From VXPQ01 sp965223485 (lineage in GTDB: Bacteria; Bacteroidota; Rhodothermia; Rhodothermales; VXPQ01), in NCBI GenBank assembly GCA_965223485.1, contig OZ244993.1, forward strand, positions 2,542,001 through 2,606,000: a stretch of 64,000 bases of DNA, written 5' to 3'. The translations under genes were made by a program, and so were the position numbers. The notes under the pieces were generated by a model, which worked only from the letters and a program-made list of their open reading frames with translations, was not told the DNA's origin and did not search any database. Numbering within the stretch: the stretch's first letter is position 1; each line of letters begins with the position of its first letter. Of this stretch, positions 19,998-28,513 are shown in pieces.

Positions 19998-20480
19998 TCA
20001 ATGCCGAACACGGGAAACCCGGTCCATGCGGCGCTTTGCTTCCCGCTCGGCGACACTGGCGCGCCTGTCATGCAGTTTTTTCCCTTTGCAAAGGCCAATC
20101 TTCAGTTTCGCATAGCCGTTTCTTAAATAAACGGCCAGTGGAATGACCGTATATCCCTTTTGGGCGCAGGCTTTTTCCCATTTGAGGAGTTCTCGGCGAT
20201 GTAACAAAAGCTGCCGGGGGCGCACCGGCGAGGGCGCTGTCGAGGCATCGGAAAACTCATACGGCGCAATATGGCAATCCATCAGCTTCATCGTTCCATT
20301 TTCAACATGGCACCAAGCCTCCTGCAGGCTGATTTTTCCCTGCCGGATGGACTTTACCTCGCTGCCTCGCAACGCGATTCCCGCTTCGATCGTTTCCTCG
20401 ACGTGGTATTCGTAATACGCCTTGCGATTTTTTGTGATCGGAGTTATGTCTCCCGATTCCTTATCGCCTGGACGCATCAT
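19998..20480 (-). CDS. smpB: SsrA-binding protein SmpB
   Basis: A 160-residue tmRNA partner required for trans-translation, which rescues stalled ribosomes. It contains NRKAYYEYHVEETIEAGIAL, the conserved GSEVKSIR, the LLLHRRELLKW core and the basic C-terminal tail ending in RRMDRVSRVRH. The frame is open far upstream through rplS. The tandem ATGs at 20480/20477 give the family length and make the gene overlap the rplS end by about 20 bases, which suggests translational coupling. The tmRNA gene is not in the window. Confidence 0.93.
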   Translation of the reverse strand: MMRPGDKESGDITPITKNRKAYYEYHVEETIEAGIALRGSEVKSIRQGKISLQEAWCHVENGTMKLMDCHIAPYEFSDASTAPSPVRPRQLLLHRRELLKWEKACAQKGYTVIPLAVYLRNGYAKLKIGLCKGKKLHDRRASVAEREAKRRMDRVSRVRH

Positions 20481-20826
20481 GGGTTTTTTCTTTGATACGT
20501 GCCGCCTTTCCGCGCCGGGACCGCAGAAAATACAGCTTTGCCCGACGTACGCGCCCCTGGCGAATACGCTCGATCTTTGCGATTTTCGGCGAGTAGAGCG
20601 GGAAAATACGCTCAACTCCTACACCATTGGATATCTTGCGCACCGTAAATGTCCGACCAGCCCCTGAACCTTGTTCGGCAATGACGACGCCTTGATACTG
20701 CTGGATGCGTTCCTTGTCGCCCTCGACTACGCGAAAGTGTACGTTCACTGTATCGCCGGGCCGGAACTCCGGTATGTCGTCCCGAACCTGAGTCGTTTCG
20801 ACGAGATGTAATAGATCCGTAGCCAT
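20461..20826 (-). CDS. rplS: Ribosomal protein L19
   Basis: A 121-residue large-subunit protein at the 30S-50S interface. FRPGDTVNVHFRVVEGDKERIQQYQGVVIA and the arginine-rich GRVRRAKLYFLRSRRGKAARI are diagnostic. It sits in the conserved rpsP-rimM-trmD-rplS order and overlaps smpB at its 3' end. Confidence 0.97.
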   Translation of the reverse strand: MATDLLHLVETTQVRDDIPEFRPGDTVNVHFRVVEGDKERIQQYQGVVIAEQGSGAGRTFTVRKISNGVGVERIFPLYSPKIAKIERIRQGRVRRAKLYFLRSRRGKAARIKEKTHDASRR

Positions 20827-20900
20827 GGCGCTGTACCTCTAAACAGGATGATGCATAAATTACGATGATGCCTGGTGCGAACCAGGTTCGGGAATGCCGA

Positions 20901-21584
20901 TTAATCTTCCGATAAGTCCGGTCTTCGGCGTTGCGTCAGGTGCTGTCGCTGTTGTTCTCTCCATCGGGCAATTTCCCGATGGTTTCCGGATCGTAAAACC
21001 TCCGGCACGCTCATCCCCCGAAATTCGGCGGGACGCGTATACACCGGAGCCCCCAACAATCCGTCCTGAAACGAGTCGGACAATGCCGATTCGGCATCTC
21101 CCAGAACTCCTGGAATCAAGCGAGCCATGGCATCCGTGAGAACGAGCGCCGGGATTTCACCGCCACTCAGGACATAATCCCCCATGGATATCTCCCGAGT
21201 AACCAGCGCATCCCGGATCCGCTGGTCTACTCCTATGTAATGTCCCGCCAGGAGCACAACATGTTCCTGGAGAGACATTGCCGTAGCTGTCTCCTGCGTC
21301 AACGTTTCCCCGTCCGGTGTGAGATACACGATCTCATCAACGGATACGTCGCTTTCTGTCCGAATCGCATCTATACATCGGAAAACGGGTTCCGGTTTCA
21401 ATACCATGCCGGCGCCGCCGCCGTACGGGTGGTCATCCACCTGTCGATGTTTGTCCAGGGTGTACGTCCGGATGTCGTGAACCCGGACATCCACCAGGCC
21501 CTTGTCCGTGGCTCGCCGGAAGACGCCGTGCTTCAGCATACTGGCGACCAATTCAGGAAGTACGGTGACAATATCAATGCGCAC
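20901..21584 (-). CDS. trmD: tRNA (guanine37-N1)-methyltransferase TrmD
   Basis: A 227-residue SPOUT-class methyltransferase that makes m1G37 and prevents +1 frameshifting. The knotted AdoMet site is visible in LLAGHYIGVDQRI and EISMGDYVLSGGEIPALVL. PYGGGAGMV near the N-terminus is typical. It follows rimM by 14 bases, the usual arrangement. Confidence 0.96.
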   Translation of the reverse strand: MRIDIVTVLPELVASMLKHGVFRRATDKGLVDVRVHDIRTYTLDKHRQVDDHPYGGGAGMVLKPEPVFRCIDAIRTESDVSVDEIVYLTPDGETLTQETATAMSLQEHVVLLAGHYIGVDQRIRDALVTREISMGDYVLSGGEIPALVLTDAMARLIPGVLGDAESALSDSFQDGLLGAPVYTRPAEFRGMSVPEVLRSGNHREIARWREQQRQHLTQRRRPDLSED

Positions 21585-21598
21585 AGTGCATTTCCTGT

Positions 21599-22144
21599 TT
21601 ATCCATCAAGTAGTCCTTCGATAACGCGAAGGGTGATTTGTCCCGCCTGAAGATCAATGTCCACCACGAACTCAGGCACAGCCGGCACCATAGCCGAAGG
21701 CTGCCGGTCGCGTGCAATAACGAGCATATCCTGTCCCGGGAACGCCAACACATCCTCCACAACGCCAATCCGGTCACCACTTTCTTCAACGGCAACAAGT
21801 CCGATCAGATCGCAAAGGTAAAATTCATCTGCGTCAAGCTTGGGGAGCGCACCGGCAGGGGCATAAAGCAAGGCGCCTCGCAATGCCTCGGCTGCTTCCC
21901 GCGACTCGATGGTTTCCAACTTGAGAATTACGAGCGGCCCCTTACGGCTGTGTTGATAGCGGACGCCCTGCACGTTCGTAAGACGAGCCGTGTCGGGGGT
22001 CTGCCCGACATACAGCGCCGATAATGCTTCGAATCTCGTTGGGTCGTCCGTTTCGGGGATTACCTTGATTTCGCCCGACAGCCCATGCGCCCGGTATACG
22101 CGTCCCAAAAGCAGGAGCGTATCGGTTCGGCTGGGGTTAGTCAT
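21599..22144 (-). CDS. rimM: Ribosome maturation factor RimM
   Basis: A 181-residue factor for late assembly of the 30S head. The N-terminal RimM domain (LGRVYRAHGLSGEIKV) and C-terminal PRC-barrel (FYLCDLIGLVAVEESGDRIGVVEDV, ending VVDIDLQAGQITLRVIEGLLDG) are both present. It lies between rpsP and trmD, as in most bacteria, and its partner in assembly near S19 and S13 is known for the family. Confidence 0.94.
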   Translation of the reverse strand: MTNPSRTDTLLLLGRVYRAHGLSGEIKVIPETDDPTRFEALSALYVGQTPDTARLTNVQGVRYQHSRKGPLVILKLETIESREAAEALRGALLYAPAGALPKLDADEFYLCDLIGLVAVEESGDRIGVVEDVLAFPGQDMLVIARDRQPSAMVPAVPEFVVDIDLQAGQITLRVIEGLLDG

Positions 22145-22174
22145 AAGATCAATGAACGGGCACGGAAGAAGGCG

Positions 22175-22873
22175 TTACTTTTTCGGCTTTTTCTCTTCCG
22201 CCTTTTCTTCGGGAGCATCGTCTTCCACAGGAGTAGCTGCAGGCGCTTCCTGTTCGGTGGTATTTACCTTCGCAGCAGGGGTTTCGTCCACAGTATCTTC
22301 CTGTCCGGCATCGCCGCTCGCGGACGCAGCCTGCTCTTTTTCAGCAGCTTCCGCAGCGGCTTTCTCTGCCTCGATACGTTCTTTGGCCATCTTCTTTTTA
22401 GCTGCTTCCGCCTCCAATCTTGCTTTTTCTTCTGCTTCCGCCCGGCGCTTCGCCACGTCCGCTTCCTGCTTGGCCACACGTTCCTTTTCCTCATCAAGCA
22501 CTTTCTGACGGCGGGTTTGCGGGGTTTCTTTTACGGAAGCCGCCCGGTTTGCCGCATGTCGTTCGCGATGCTCCGTTACCGCCTGCAGGATCTCTTCTTC
22601 CGTCTTCCCCTTGAGGCGAAGGCGCCGCTCCAGTAAAATGCCTTCTCGACTCAGTAGATTACGCACGGTATCGGATGGCTGGGCTCCCTGTGCAAGCCAG
22701 TAATGGATCCGTTCAACGTTAAGATCGACCGAAGAGGGCTTAACGAGAGGATTGTAATTGCCGAGTTTTTCGATATAGCGACCGTCACGTGCACGACGCG
22801 AATCGGCGGCGACTATAGTCCAGAGCGGAAGTTTTTTACGTCCCATGCGACGCAAACGAAGTTTTACTGCCAC
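22175..22873 (-). CDS. rpsP: Ribosomal protein S16 with long charged tail
   Basis: The first 80 to 85 residues are a normal S16 (MAVKLRLRRMGRKKLP, then RYIEKLGNYNPL and RIHYWLAQGAQPSDTV). The protein runs on to 232 residues. The extra 140 or so are a Lys/Glu/Ala-rich stretch, mostly predicted helix (about 115-190), ending in an acidic then basic tail (EEKAEEKKPKK). S16 in many Bacteroidota carries some extension, but this one is longer than the ribosomal core. The tail's role is unknown. It is the first gene after ffh and heads the rimM-trmD-rplS run. Confidence 0.93.
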   Translation of the reverse strand: MAVKLRLRRMGRKKLPLWTIVAADSRRARDGRYIEKLGNYNPLVKPSSVDLNVERIHYWLAQGAQPSDTVRNLLSREGILLERRLRLKGKTEEEILQAVTEHRERHAANRAASVKETPQTRRQKVLDEEKERVAKQEADVAKRRAEAEEKARLEAEAAKKKMAKERIEAEKAAAEAAEKEQAASASGDAGQEDTVDETPAAKVNTTEQEAPAATPVEDDAPEEKAEEKKPKK

Positions 22874-22958
22874 GGTATATGCCTCTTGATTCCGATGATT
22901 GATTAAGTGTGGTACGTAACGCGGAGTTTTTTACTGCCCCTTGCTGCAATAAGAGATG

Positions 22959-24308
22959 CTATGCCTGACCTACTAATCTGGCAAGGTCTACCGACCTTTT
23001 TGCATCCGTCATGCGCGAAACGGTTTTCATCATCCTTTTCATGTCCTTGAACTGCTTGAGCAGTTGATTCACATCACGCACTTCTGTTCCACTGCCGCGC
23101 GCGATCCGGCGGCGGCGGCTTCCGTTCAGTATGGACGGATGGCGACGTTCCTCAGGCGTCATAGAAAGGATAATGGCTTCAATGTGTGTGAAGGCGTTGT
23201 CGTCAATATTCACATCGCGCATCTGCCGACTCATGCCCGGAAGCATCCCGGCAATGTCGCTGAGCGACCCCATTTTCCGGATTCGCTGGAGTTGCTCATA
23301 GAAATCGGCCAGATCGAAATCCTGTGAACGTATCTTTTTACGTAGTTGCTCGGCCTGTCGGTCGTCGAATTGCTCCTGGGCTTTTTCGACAAGCGAAACG
23401 ACATCGCCCATGCCGAGGATGCGTCGTGCAATACGATCCGGGTGAAATGGTGTGAGAGCCTCTACCTTTTCTCCTATGGAGGCAAATTTGATCGGCTTCT
23501 GGACGACCGAGCGTATGGAGAGCGCTGCGCCGCCCCGTGTGTCTCCATCCAGTTTGGAAAGCACGACGCCGTCAAAGTCAAGACGTTCATTGAAAGCAAG
23601 CGCTGCCTGAACTGCATCCTGCCCCGTCATGCTGTCCACAACAAAGAGAATTTCATCCGGGTCCACGGCGTGTTTGATGTCCGCCACTTCGGTCATCATT
23701 TCCTCGTCGACATGGAGCCGCCCTGCCGTGTCTACGATGACGATGTCGCGTGCGTTGCGGCGGGCCTCCCGAATGGTTTCGCGTGCTACGCGTACCGCAT
23801 CCCTGACGGGTTGCCCGTCTTGCATAACGGAATAAACCGGTACGTCAATAGACCGGGCCAGCGTCTCAAGCTGAGCTACCGCCGCCGGGCGGTATACATC
23901 CGCAGCCGCCAACAAAGGAGTGTTGCCCTGCTGCCTGAAATAGTGGGCAAGCTTTGCACAGAAGGTCGTTTTTCCGGAGCCTTGCAAGCCTGCCACAAGA
24001 ACGACCGTGGGGGGATGCTGTGCGAGTGCAATAGCCTTGTGATCATCCCCCAGCAGGCGGACCAACTCGTCATAAACCAGTTTCACGAGCTGCTGTCCGG
24101 GAGCAACCGACGACAGAACGGCTTCTCCAAGAGCCTCATTGCGGACACGTTCCGTAAAATCGAGTGCAACCTGGTAGTTTACATCAGCCTCCAGCAGAGC
24201 ACGCCGAATATCACGCATCATGTCCGCGACATTCAACTCGCTGATGCGCCCTTGGCCACTGACGCGCTTTAACGCACCTTCAACCTTTTGTGAGAGGCTC
24301 TCAAACAT
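22959..24308 (-). CDS. ffh: Signal recognition particle protein Ffh
   Basis: A 449-residue SRP54 homologue that targets membrane proteins co-translationally. It has the N domain (1-85), the GTPase G domain with P-loop GLQGSGKT, DTAGRLHVD and SKLDGD motifs, and the methionine-rich M domain after about 300 (MGSLSDIAGMLPGM, DMKRMMKTVSRM) that binds 4.5S RNA. It is the most upstream gene of the cluster, divergent from the cyclo-ligase gene. The cluster promoter should lie in the 207 bases to its right, though none could be assigned. Confidence 0.96.
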   Translation of the reverse strand: MFESLSQKVEGALKRVSGQGRISELNVADMMRDIRRALLEADVNYQVALDFTERVRNEALGEAVLSSVAPGQQLVKLVYDELVRLLGDDHKAIALAQHPPTVVLVAGLQGSGKTTFCAKLAHYFRQQGNTPLLAAADVYRPAAVAQLETLARSIDVPVYSVMQDGQPVRDAVRVARETIREARRNARDIVIVDTAGRLHVDEEMMTEVADIKHAVDPDEILFVVDSMTGQDAVQAALAFNERLDFDGVVLSKLDGDTRGGAALSIRSVVQKPIKFASIGEKVEALTPFHPDRIARRILGMGDVVSLVEKAQEQFDDRQAEQLRKKIRSQDFDLADFYEQLQRIRKMGSLSDIAGMLPGMSRQMRDVNIDDNAFTHIEAIILSMTPEERRHPSILNGSRRRRIARGSGTEVRDVNQLLKQFKDMKRMMKTVSRMTDAKRSVDLARLVGQA

Positions 24309-24515
24309 GATGTGTGCTACACAACAATGGCTTGTGCATATAGAAGAAGATTTTCATCATTCTATCCCTGCGACGAACGAACGATGAAACCTGGACGGTT
24401 GTTTATTTTTAATAGCCTGACAAGATAAGAAACCAGGAAGCCCAGATCAACTGTGCGGAAGACATTCCTTGTCCGTAATCTCCATAAAATCCATCCCTAC
24501 GCATACCCTGTACAC

Positions 24516-25121
24516 ATGATCCCCCACTCCGGCAAGACAGAGGCGAATGAGAAATCGAGGCTGCGAAAGCAGTTCAGTACCTACCGGCGGACCTTGACAG
24601 AGGGCGACTATGCGCGTCGGAGCGCCGCTATGGTCGAGCGGATCCTTGCGCTTCCCGAAATCGACGGCGCCGTACTCGTTCATGCATACTGGCCGATGAT
24701 CAAGCGGCGCGAACCGGACATTCGTTCGTTGATCGCCCGCCTCCGGAAGCAGGGTGTGGAGGTTGCCCTTCCCGTGGCGCCGGATATCGGTGTCCCATCC
24801 ATGTATGCTGTGCGGTATACGGGGGAAGAACCCTCTCTGGAACCCCCCTGGGGGATTCCCAGGCCCGCAGGTAGCGAGCAAGTGCCATCTCACCGCATTG
24901 ACACGGTGATTGTCCCAATGCTCGGGGGCGCACGGGATGGGCGCCGGATCGGGTACGGGAAAGGGTACTATGACGCCTTCCTGCAAGGTCTTCAGGCTAT
25001 CCGGATCGGCGTGACGTATCATGCCTGCTTATTTGAATCCATCCCTTTCGAGCCGCATGATGTGCGTATGGACATCCTTGTCACGGAGGAAGAGATTGTC
25101 CGAACGGAAGGCCCTGTGTAA
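24516..25121 (+). CDS. 5-formyltetrahydrofolate cyclo-ligase
   Basis: A 201-residue enzyme that turns 5-formyl-THF into 5,10-methenyl-THF using ATP, recycling stored folate. It shows the N-terminal KSRLRKQF basic helix, and the signature GRRIGYGKGYYDAFL near residue 150. The frame opens at 24453 but the ATG at 24516 gives the normal length. Neighbours do not add information. Confidence 0.9.
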   Translation: MIPHSGKTEANEKSRLRKQFSTYRRTLTEGDYARRSAAMVERILALPEIDGAVLVHAYWPMIKRREPDIRSLIARLRKQGVEVALPVAPDIGVPSMYAVRYTGEEPSLEPPWGIPRPAGSEQVPSHRIDTVIVPMLGGARDGRRIGYGKGYYDAFLQGLQAIRIGVTYHACLFESIPFEPHDVRMDILVTEEEIVRTEGPV

Positions 25122-25260
25122 CCTTAGGCGATTTTACAACGTACACGTAATAGCCTGAATAAGGTCGTATGCGGACCGGTCATGTGTTCACTTATCCGCA
25201 GTATCCGGCTCCGGCCAGTGACCGCCAACCCGGAAACCCACTTGCCCATTGCTAAAGGAT

Positions 25261-25857
25261 ATGCCTGAAGAAGAATCCCAACCCACCGACCCCGGAACGT
25301 TATCGGAAGAAGAAATGGAACGCTTCCTTTTTGAGGAAAGCGATGCGCCCGGCAAACAATTCTGGAATTTGCCCATGATAGCCGGGCTTTCTCTCATCCT
25401 TGTGGGGGCCATCTACATCGTTCAGGAAATAGGTATCTGGCAAGGGTTTAGTGTTCGCCGCCTTGCCGAGATGCTCCCCTGGATGGCAGGCATTCTGATT
25501 ATCCTGTTAGGTTTTGGTGTGCTGTCATGGCGCCCCCGAAGAAAATACAAAGCGCCGAAGCGGGGTAAGACAAAACGCCACAAAGCAAAACCCAGGGAAA
25601 AGGGTGTGAGAAAACAGCTTACAAAGTCACGCGACAAAAAAATTGCGGGTGTCGCCGCTGGGGTTGCGGAGTATTTCCAACTGGATCCTACCCTGGTTCG
25701 TGTGGCATTCGTGGTCATCCTGATTTTCACCTCGGGCCCTCCTGCGATTATTGCCTACGTGCTACTCGCTTTTATCTTGCCGAGCCCGGACAAGGTCGCT
25801 ACCGAACGCAAGACCACCGGGCCCAAGGATATTGCTCCGACCGTGGACAACATCTGA
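25261..25857 (+). CDS. PspC domain membrane protein
   Basis: A 198-residue membrane protein. An acidic N-terminus is followed by two helices (about residues 40-60 and 70-90) resembling the LiaF/DUF5668 fold, a very basic linker (about 97-120), and a C-terminal PspC domain (KKIAGVAAGVAEYFQLDPTLVRVAFVVILIF). PspC proteins sense or relieve envelope stress, but no PspA or sensor kinase is adjacent. A TTG at 25249 is also in frame; the ATG is preferred. It is convergent with the M16 gene. Confidence 0.82.
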   Translation: MPEEESQPTDPGTLSEEEMERFLFEESDAPGKQFWNLPMIAGLSLILVGAIYIVQEIGIWQGFSVRRLAEMLPWMAGILIILLGFGVLSWRPRRKYKAPKRGKTKRHKAKPREKGVRKQLTKSRDKKIAGVAAGVAEYFQLDPTLVRVAFVVILIFTSGPPAIIAYVLLAFILPSPDKVATERKTTGPKDIAPTVDNI

Positions 25858-25907
25858 TGGCTGTCGTGCCCGTGCCGGATCCTCCCAATACATACCGGGC
25901 GGATACC

Positions 25908-27218
25908 CTAAAGGCGAATATCCGCTTCCCGGACGTTTCCGGCCAGCGTGATATGCAGTGAATCGGGAACGAAAGCTTTTGCGATCGCCGTATTGACTTC
26001 GTCCACCGAAACGCTCTCCACCCTATCTGGAAATTCGTCGAGATACGCCATCTCGAATCCCTGTTCAATACTGGTCAGGAGTGTGTGCGCCAGCCCCGAT
26101 GTAGTAGCGAGACCTACCCTGAACGCTCCCGTTACGGTTGTTTTCTTTTCATCGATTTCTTTCGGGGTAACGCCGTCGGCGACGAAGCGGTGAATCTGCT
26201 TGATGGTTTCCTCTATCCCCCGCTGTACATATTCTCTCGACAGGGTCACCGCTACCTGCCAGTGCCCGTCGTATTCCGTGGAAATGCCTGCCAGGGATGA
26301 ACCGATGCCGTAGGTCAGACCCATTTCGTCGCGAATGGTCTGCATCAGTCGTGCCGAGAAATTTCCACCCAATGCGAAATTGGCAAGAAAGGTGGGAATG
26401 TAACCAGGGTCGTCCCGCCGTATTGAAAGGGCGTGTCCAAGGCGTACATCCACATTTTCTTTGTCGGGGATGACAACGGTTGACGAGCCGGGGGCGTGCT
26501 GTTCCGGCGTCTCTGCGAAGCTCGGTAATGCATTGTGGGATGGCCATTTCTCAAAGTGGTTTTCCACTGCTTCGCCCACTGCCTTCTCGTCCACATCCCC
26601 TACGACCACGAGCGTACATGCATTTGCGCCGAAATGTGCGGCATGATACGTCCGGACATCGTCTATCGAGAGGCATTGCAACTGCTCCAACTGCCCCTCG
26701 AACTCCTGTACATAGTTCGGATGCGAGATACCGTATATCCGTCGTCGCAGCGCCCTGGATGCCTGGGCGCCCGTGCTTTCCATCGAACGCTTTATAGCCG
26801 CTGATATTCTGTCTTTTGCTTTGGCAAGTTCTTCCTCCGCCAGCAATGGTTCCCGCAACTGCAAAGCAGCCAGCCCAAGTACTTCCGTAACGTCCTTTTT
26901 CAGAGCGCGTCCTGAAAAACCGATACGAAGAACATCTGACGAAAAGGCCAATTCCGCCCCCTTGTTTTCCAGTATTTCGGCCACGGCGAATCGATCCAGC
27001 GTTCCGGCGCCCTTGTCCAGCATGGATACGACCAGGTGTTGCAACAGCAACTCTTCTTTATTGCCCATGTCCGGGGCGCTGTGAAACGAGCCGCACCACG
27101 TTACGACATTGTGGATGGGCGTACGCAGCATGATGAGGCGGCAAGGGCCAATGAGGCGCTCGGAAATACGCTCGGCGAAAGACGGCATACGGGCCTGTTC
27201 CTGTGGAGAAGCATTCAT
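25908..27218 (-). CDS. M16 peptidase-like subunit, catalytically inactive
   Basis: A 436-residue M16B-family protein with two M16 domains. The position where the zinc-binding HxxEH should be reads LLQHLVVSMLDKG, so the metal site is lost. The C-terminal half keeps the substrate-binding R/Y segment (RDEMGLTYGIGSSLAG). It starts inside the end of the preceding gene with a 4-base overlap, so the two are likely made in equal amounts. The known precedent is a heterodimer of an active HxxEH subunit and an inactive R/Y subunit, as in Sphingomonas M16B enzymes. No signal peptide is obvious. Confidence 0.85.
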   Translation of the reverse strand: MNASPQEQARMPSFAERISERLIGPCRLIMLRTPIHNVVTWCGSFHSAPDMGNKEELLLQHLVVSMLDKGAGTLDRFAVAEILENKGAELAFSSDVLRIGFSGRALKKDVTEVLGLAALQLREPLLAEEELAKAKDRISAAIKRSMESTGAQASRALRRRIYGISHPNYVQEFEGQLEQLQCLSIDDVRTYHAAHFGANACTLVVVGDVDEKAVGEAVENHFEKWPSHNALPSFAETPEQHAPGSSTVVIPDKENVDVRLGHALSIRRDDPGYIPTFLANFALGGNFSARLMQTIRDEMGLTYGIGSSLAGISTEYDGHWQVAVTLSREYVQRGIEETIKQIHRFVADGVTPKEIDEKKTTVTGAFRVGLATTSGLAHTLLTSIEQGFEMAYLDEFPDRVESVSVDEVNTAIAKAFVPDSLHITLAGNVREADIRL

Positions 27219-28513
27219 ACGGAGGTCTCCCCGTCAGGTATATAGTACCCGGTCGTACGGGCGTTCTCCACGAAATATTGCCGCGCGACGCGCTGTATGT
27301 GCTCTCCGGTTACCTGATTGATGCGATCCTGCATCGTGGTGTAAAGTTTCCAGTCTCCGGCGGCAATGGCCTCGTTGAGTTCTGCAGCGGCCGAAAACGA
27401 CCCGTCGCGGCTAAAGGCTGCCTGCGCCTTGCGCTGGTTCCGGGCTCGTTGGAGTTCCTCTTCCGTGATTCCGTTTTCCCGGATTTCGTCAACCGTCGCA
27501 AGGATCGCAGCTTCGACCTCCTCATGCGTTCTGTCCGGAGCCGGTCTTGCAAAAACATACGCCAGACCCGGATCGCAAAACCGGGAAATACCTCCCCAGG
27601 CACTGGTCGTGAGCCCACTGTCCGTAAGCCGGCGATACAGGCGACCGTTCTTGCCGGAAGAAAGAATGGCGGAAAGCATATCGAGCGCATCCGTGTCCGC
27701 GTCCAGTCCGCGAGGCGATTTCCATGCGACCATAACGGCTCCTTGCCAACCTGCTTGTCGTACGACCACGCGACGTTCGTCCTCTTGAGCCGGCTCACAC
27801 ACGTGCATCGCAGGTAAGGCCTCTTCCGGGCTCTCGATTTGGCCAAAATGGTGGCTCACAAGGCCCAGAGCCTCCGTTTTGTCAAAATCCCCGATGATAC
27901 TAACCGTGGCATTGTCGGGCCGGTAGTATGTGTCGTAGAAATGCCGTAAACCGCCGGGTGTCAGGCGCTCGACATCGCCCCGCCACCCAATCACGGGATG
28001 ATGGTAAGGGTGCACTGTGAAGGCAGCACCCCATACCGCATGAAAAAGCTTGCGGATCGGATCGTTTTCTCCCCGATCCAACTCGTTCAGGATCACGGTG
28101 CGTTCACGCTCCATGTCCTCATCCTGCAGCAAAGCCCCTCGCATACGATCCGCCTCTATTTCCACAGCAAGGGGAAGGTGTTCTCCGGGGAGCATCTCGT
28201 AGTAGTTCGTCCGATCCAGCCAGGTTGTGGCGTTGACGCGAGCCCCCACACGCTGCAACACACTGAACACGGACGTACCGGCCTGCTTGTTAAATCGGGC
28301 CGACCCTTTGAACATCAGGTGTTCGAGAAAGTGGCAGGCTCCGGTGAGACCCTCCGGCTCGTGGCGACTGCCTACCCGGTATGTAATCATGAATGTTGCG
28401 ACGGGAGCCGTGGCATCCCGGAGCAGCAATGTATGCAGGCCGTTGCTCTCCAGGCGGTATGCCTCAACGCCCCCCGACGCCTCCTCGAATGCGAAGCCGT
28501 TTGATGTGTTCAT
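27215..28513 (-). CDS. M16 zinc peptidase, active subunit
   Basis: A 432-residue M16B peptidase. The inverted zinc motif is intact: GACHFLEHLMFKGSARF near residue 65, with the third ligand Glu about 75 residues on (ERTVILNELDRGEND). The ATG at 28513 shares its A with the polA stop codon (TGATG). An upstream frame extension to 28531 lies within polA and is less likely. It is translationally coupled to the inactive M16 partner downstream. No signal peptide is seen, so the site of action is uncertain. Confidence 0.88.
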   Translation of the reverse strand: MNTSNGFAFEEASGGVEAYRLESNGLHTLLLRDATAPVATFMITYRVGSRHEPEGLTGACHFLEHLMFKGSARFNKQAGTSVFSVLQRVGARVNATTWLDRTNYYEMLPGEHLPLAVEIEADRMRGALLQDEDMERERTVILNELDRGENDPIRKLFHAVWGAAFTVHPYHHPVIGWRGDVERLTPGGLRHFYDTYYRPDNATVSIIGDFDKTEALGLVSHHFGQIESPEEALPAMHVCEPAQEDERRVVVRQAGWQGAVMVAWKSPRGLDADTDALDMLSAILSSGKNGRLYRRLTDSGLTTSAWGGISRFCDPGLAYVFARPAPDRTHEEVEAAILATVDEIRENGITEEELQRARNQRKAQAAFSRDGSFSAAAELNEAIAAGDWKLYTTMQDRINQVTGEHIQRVARQYFVENARTTGYYIPDGETSV

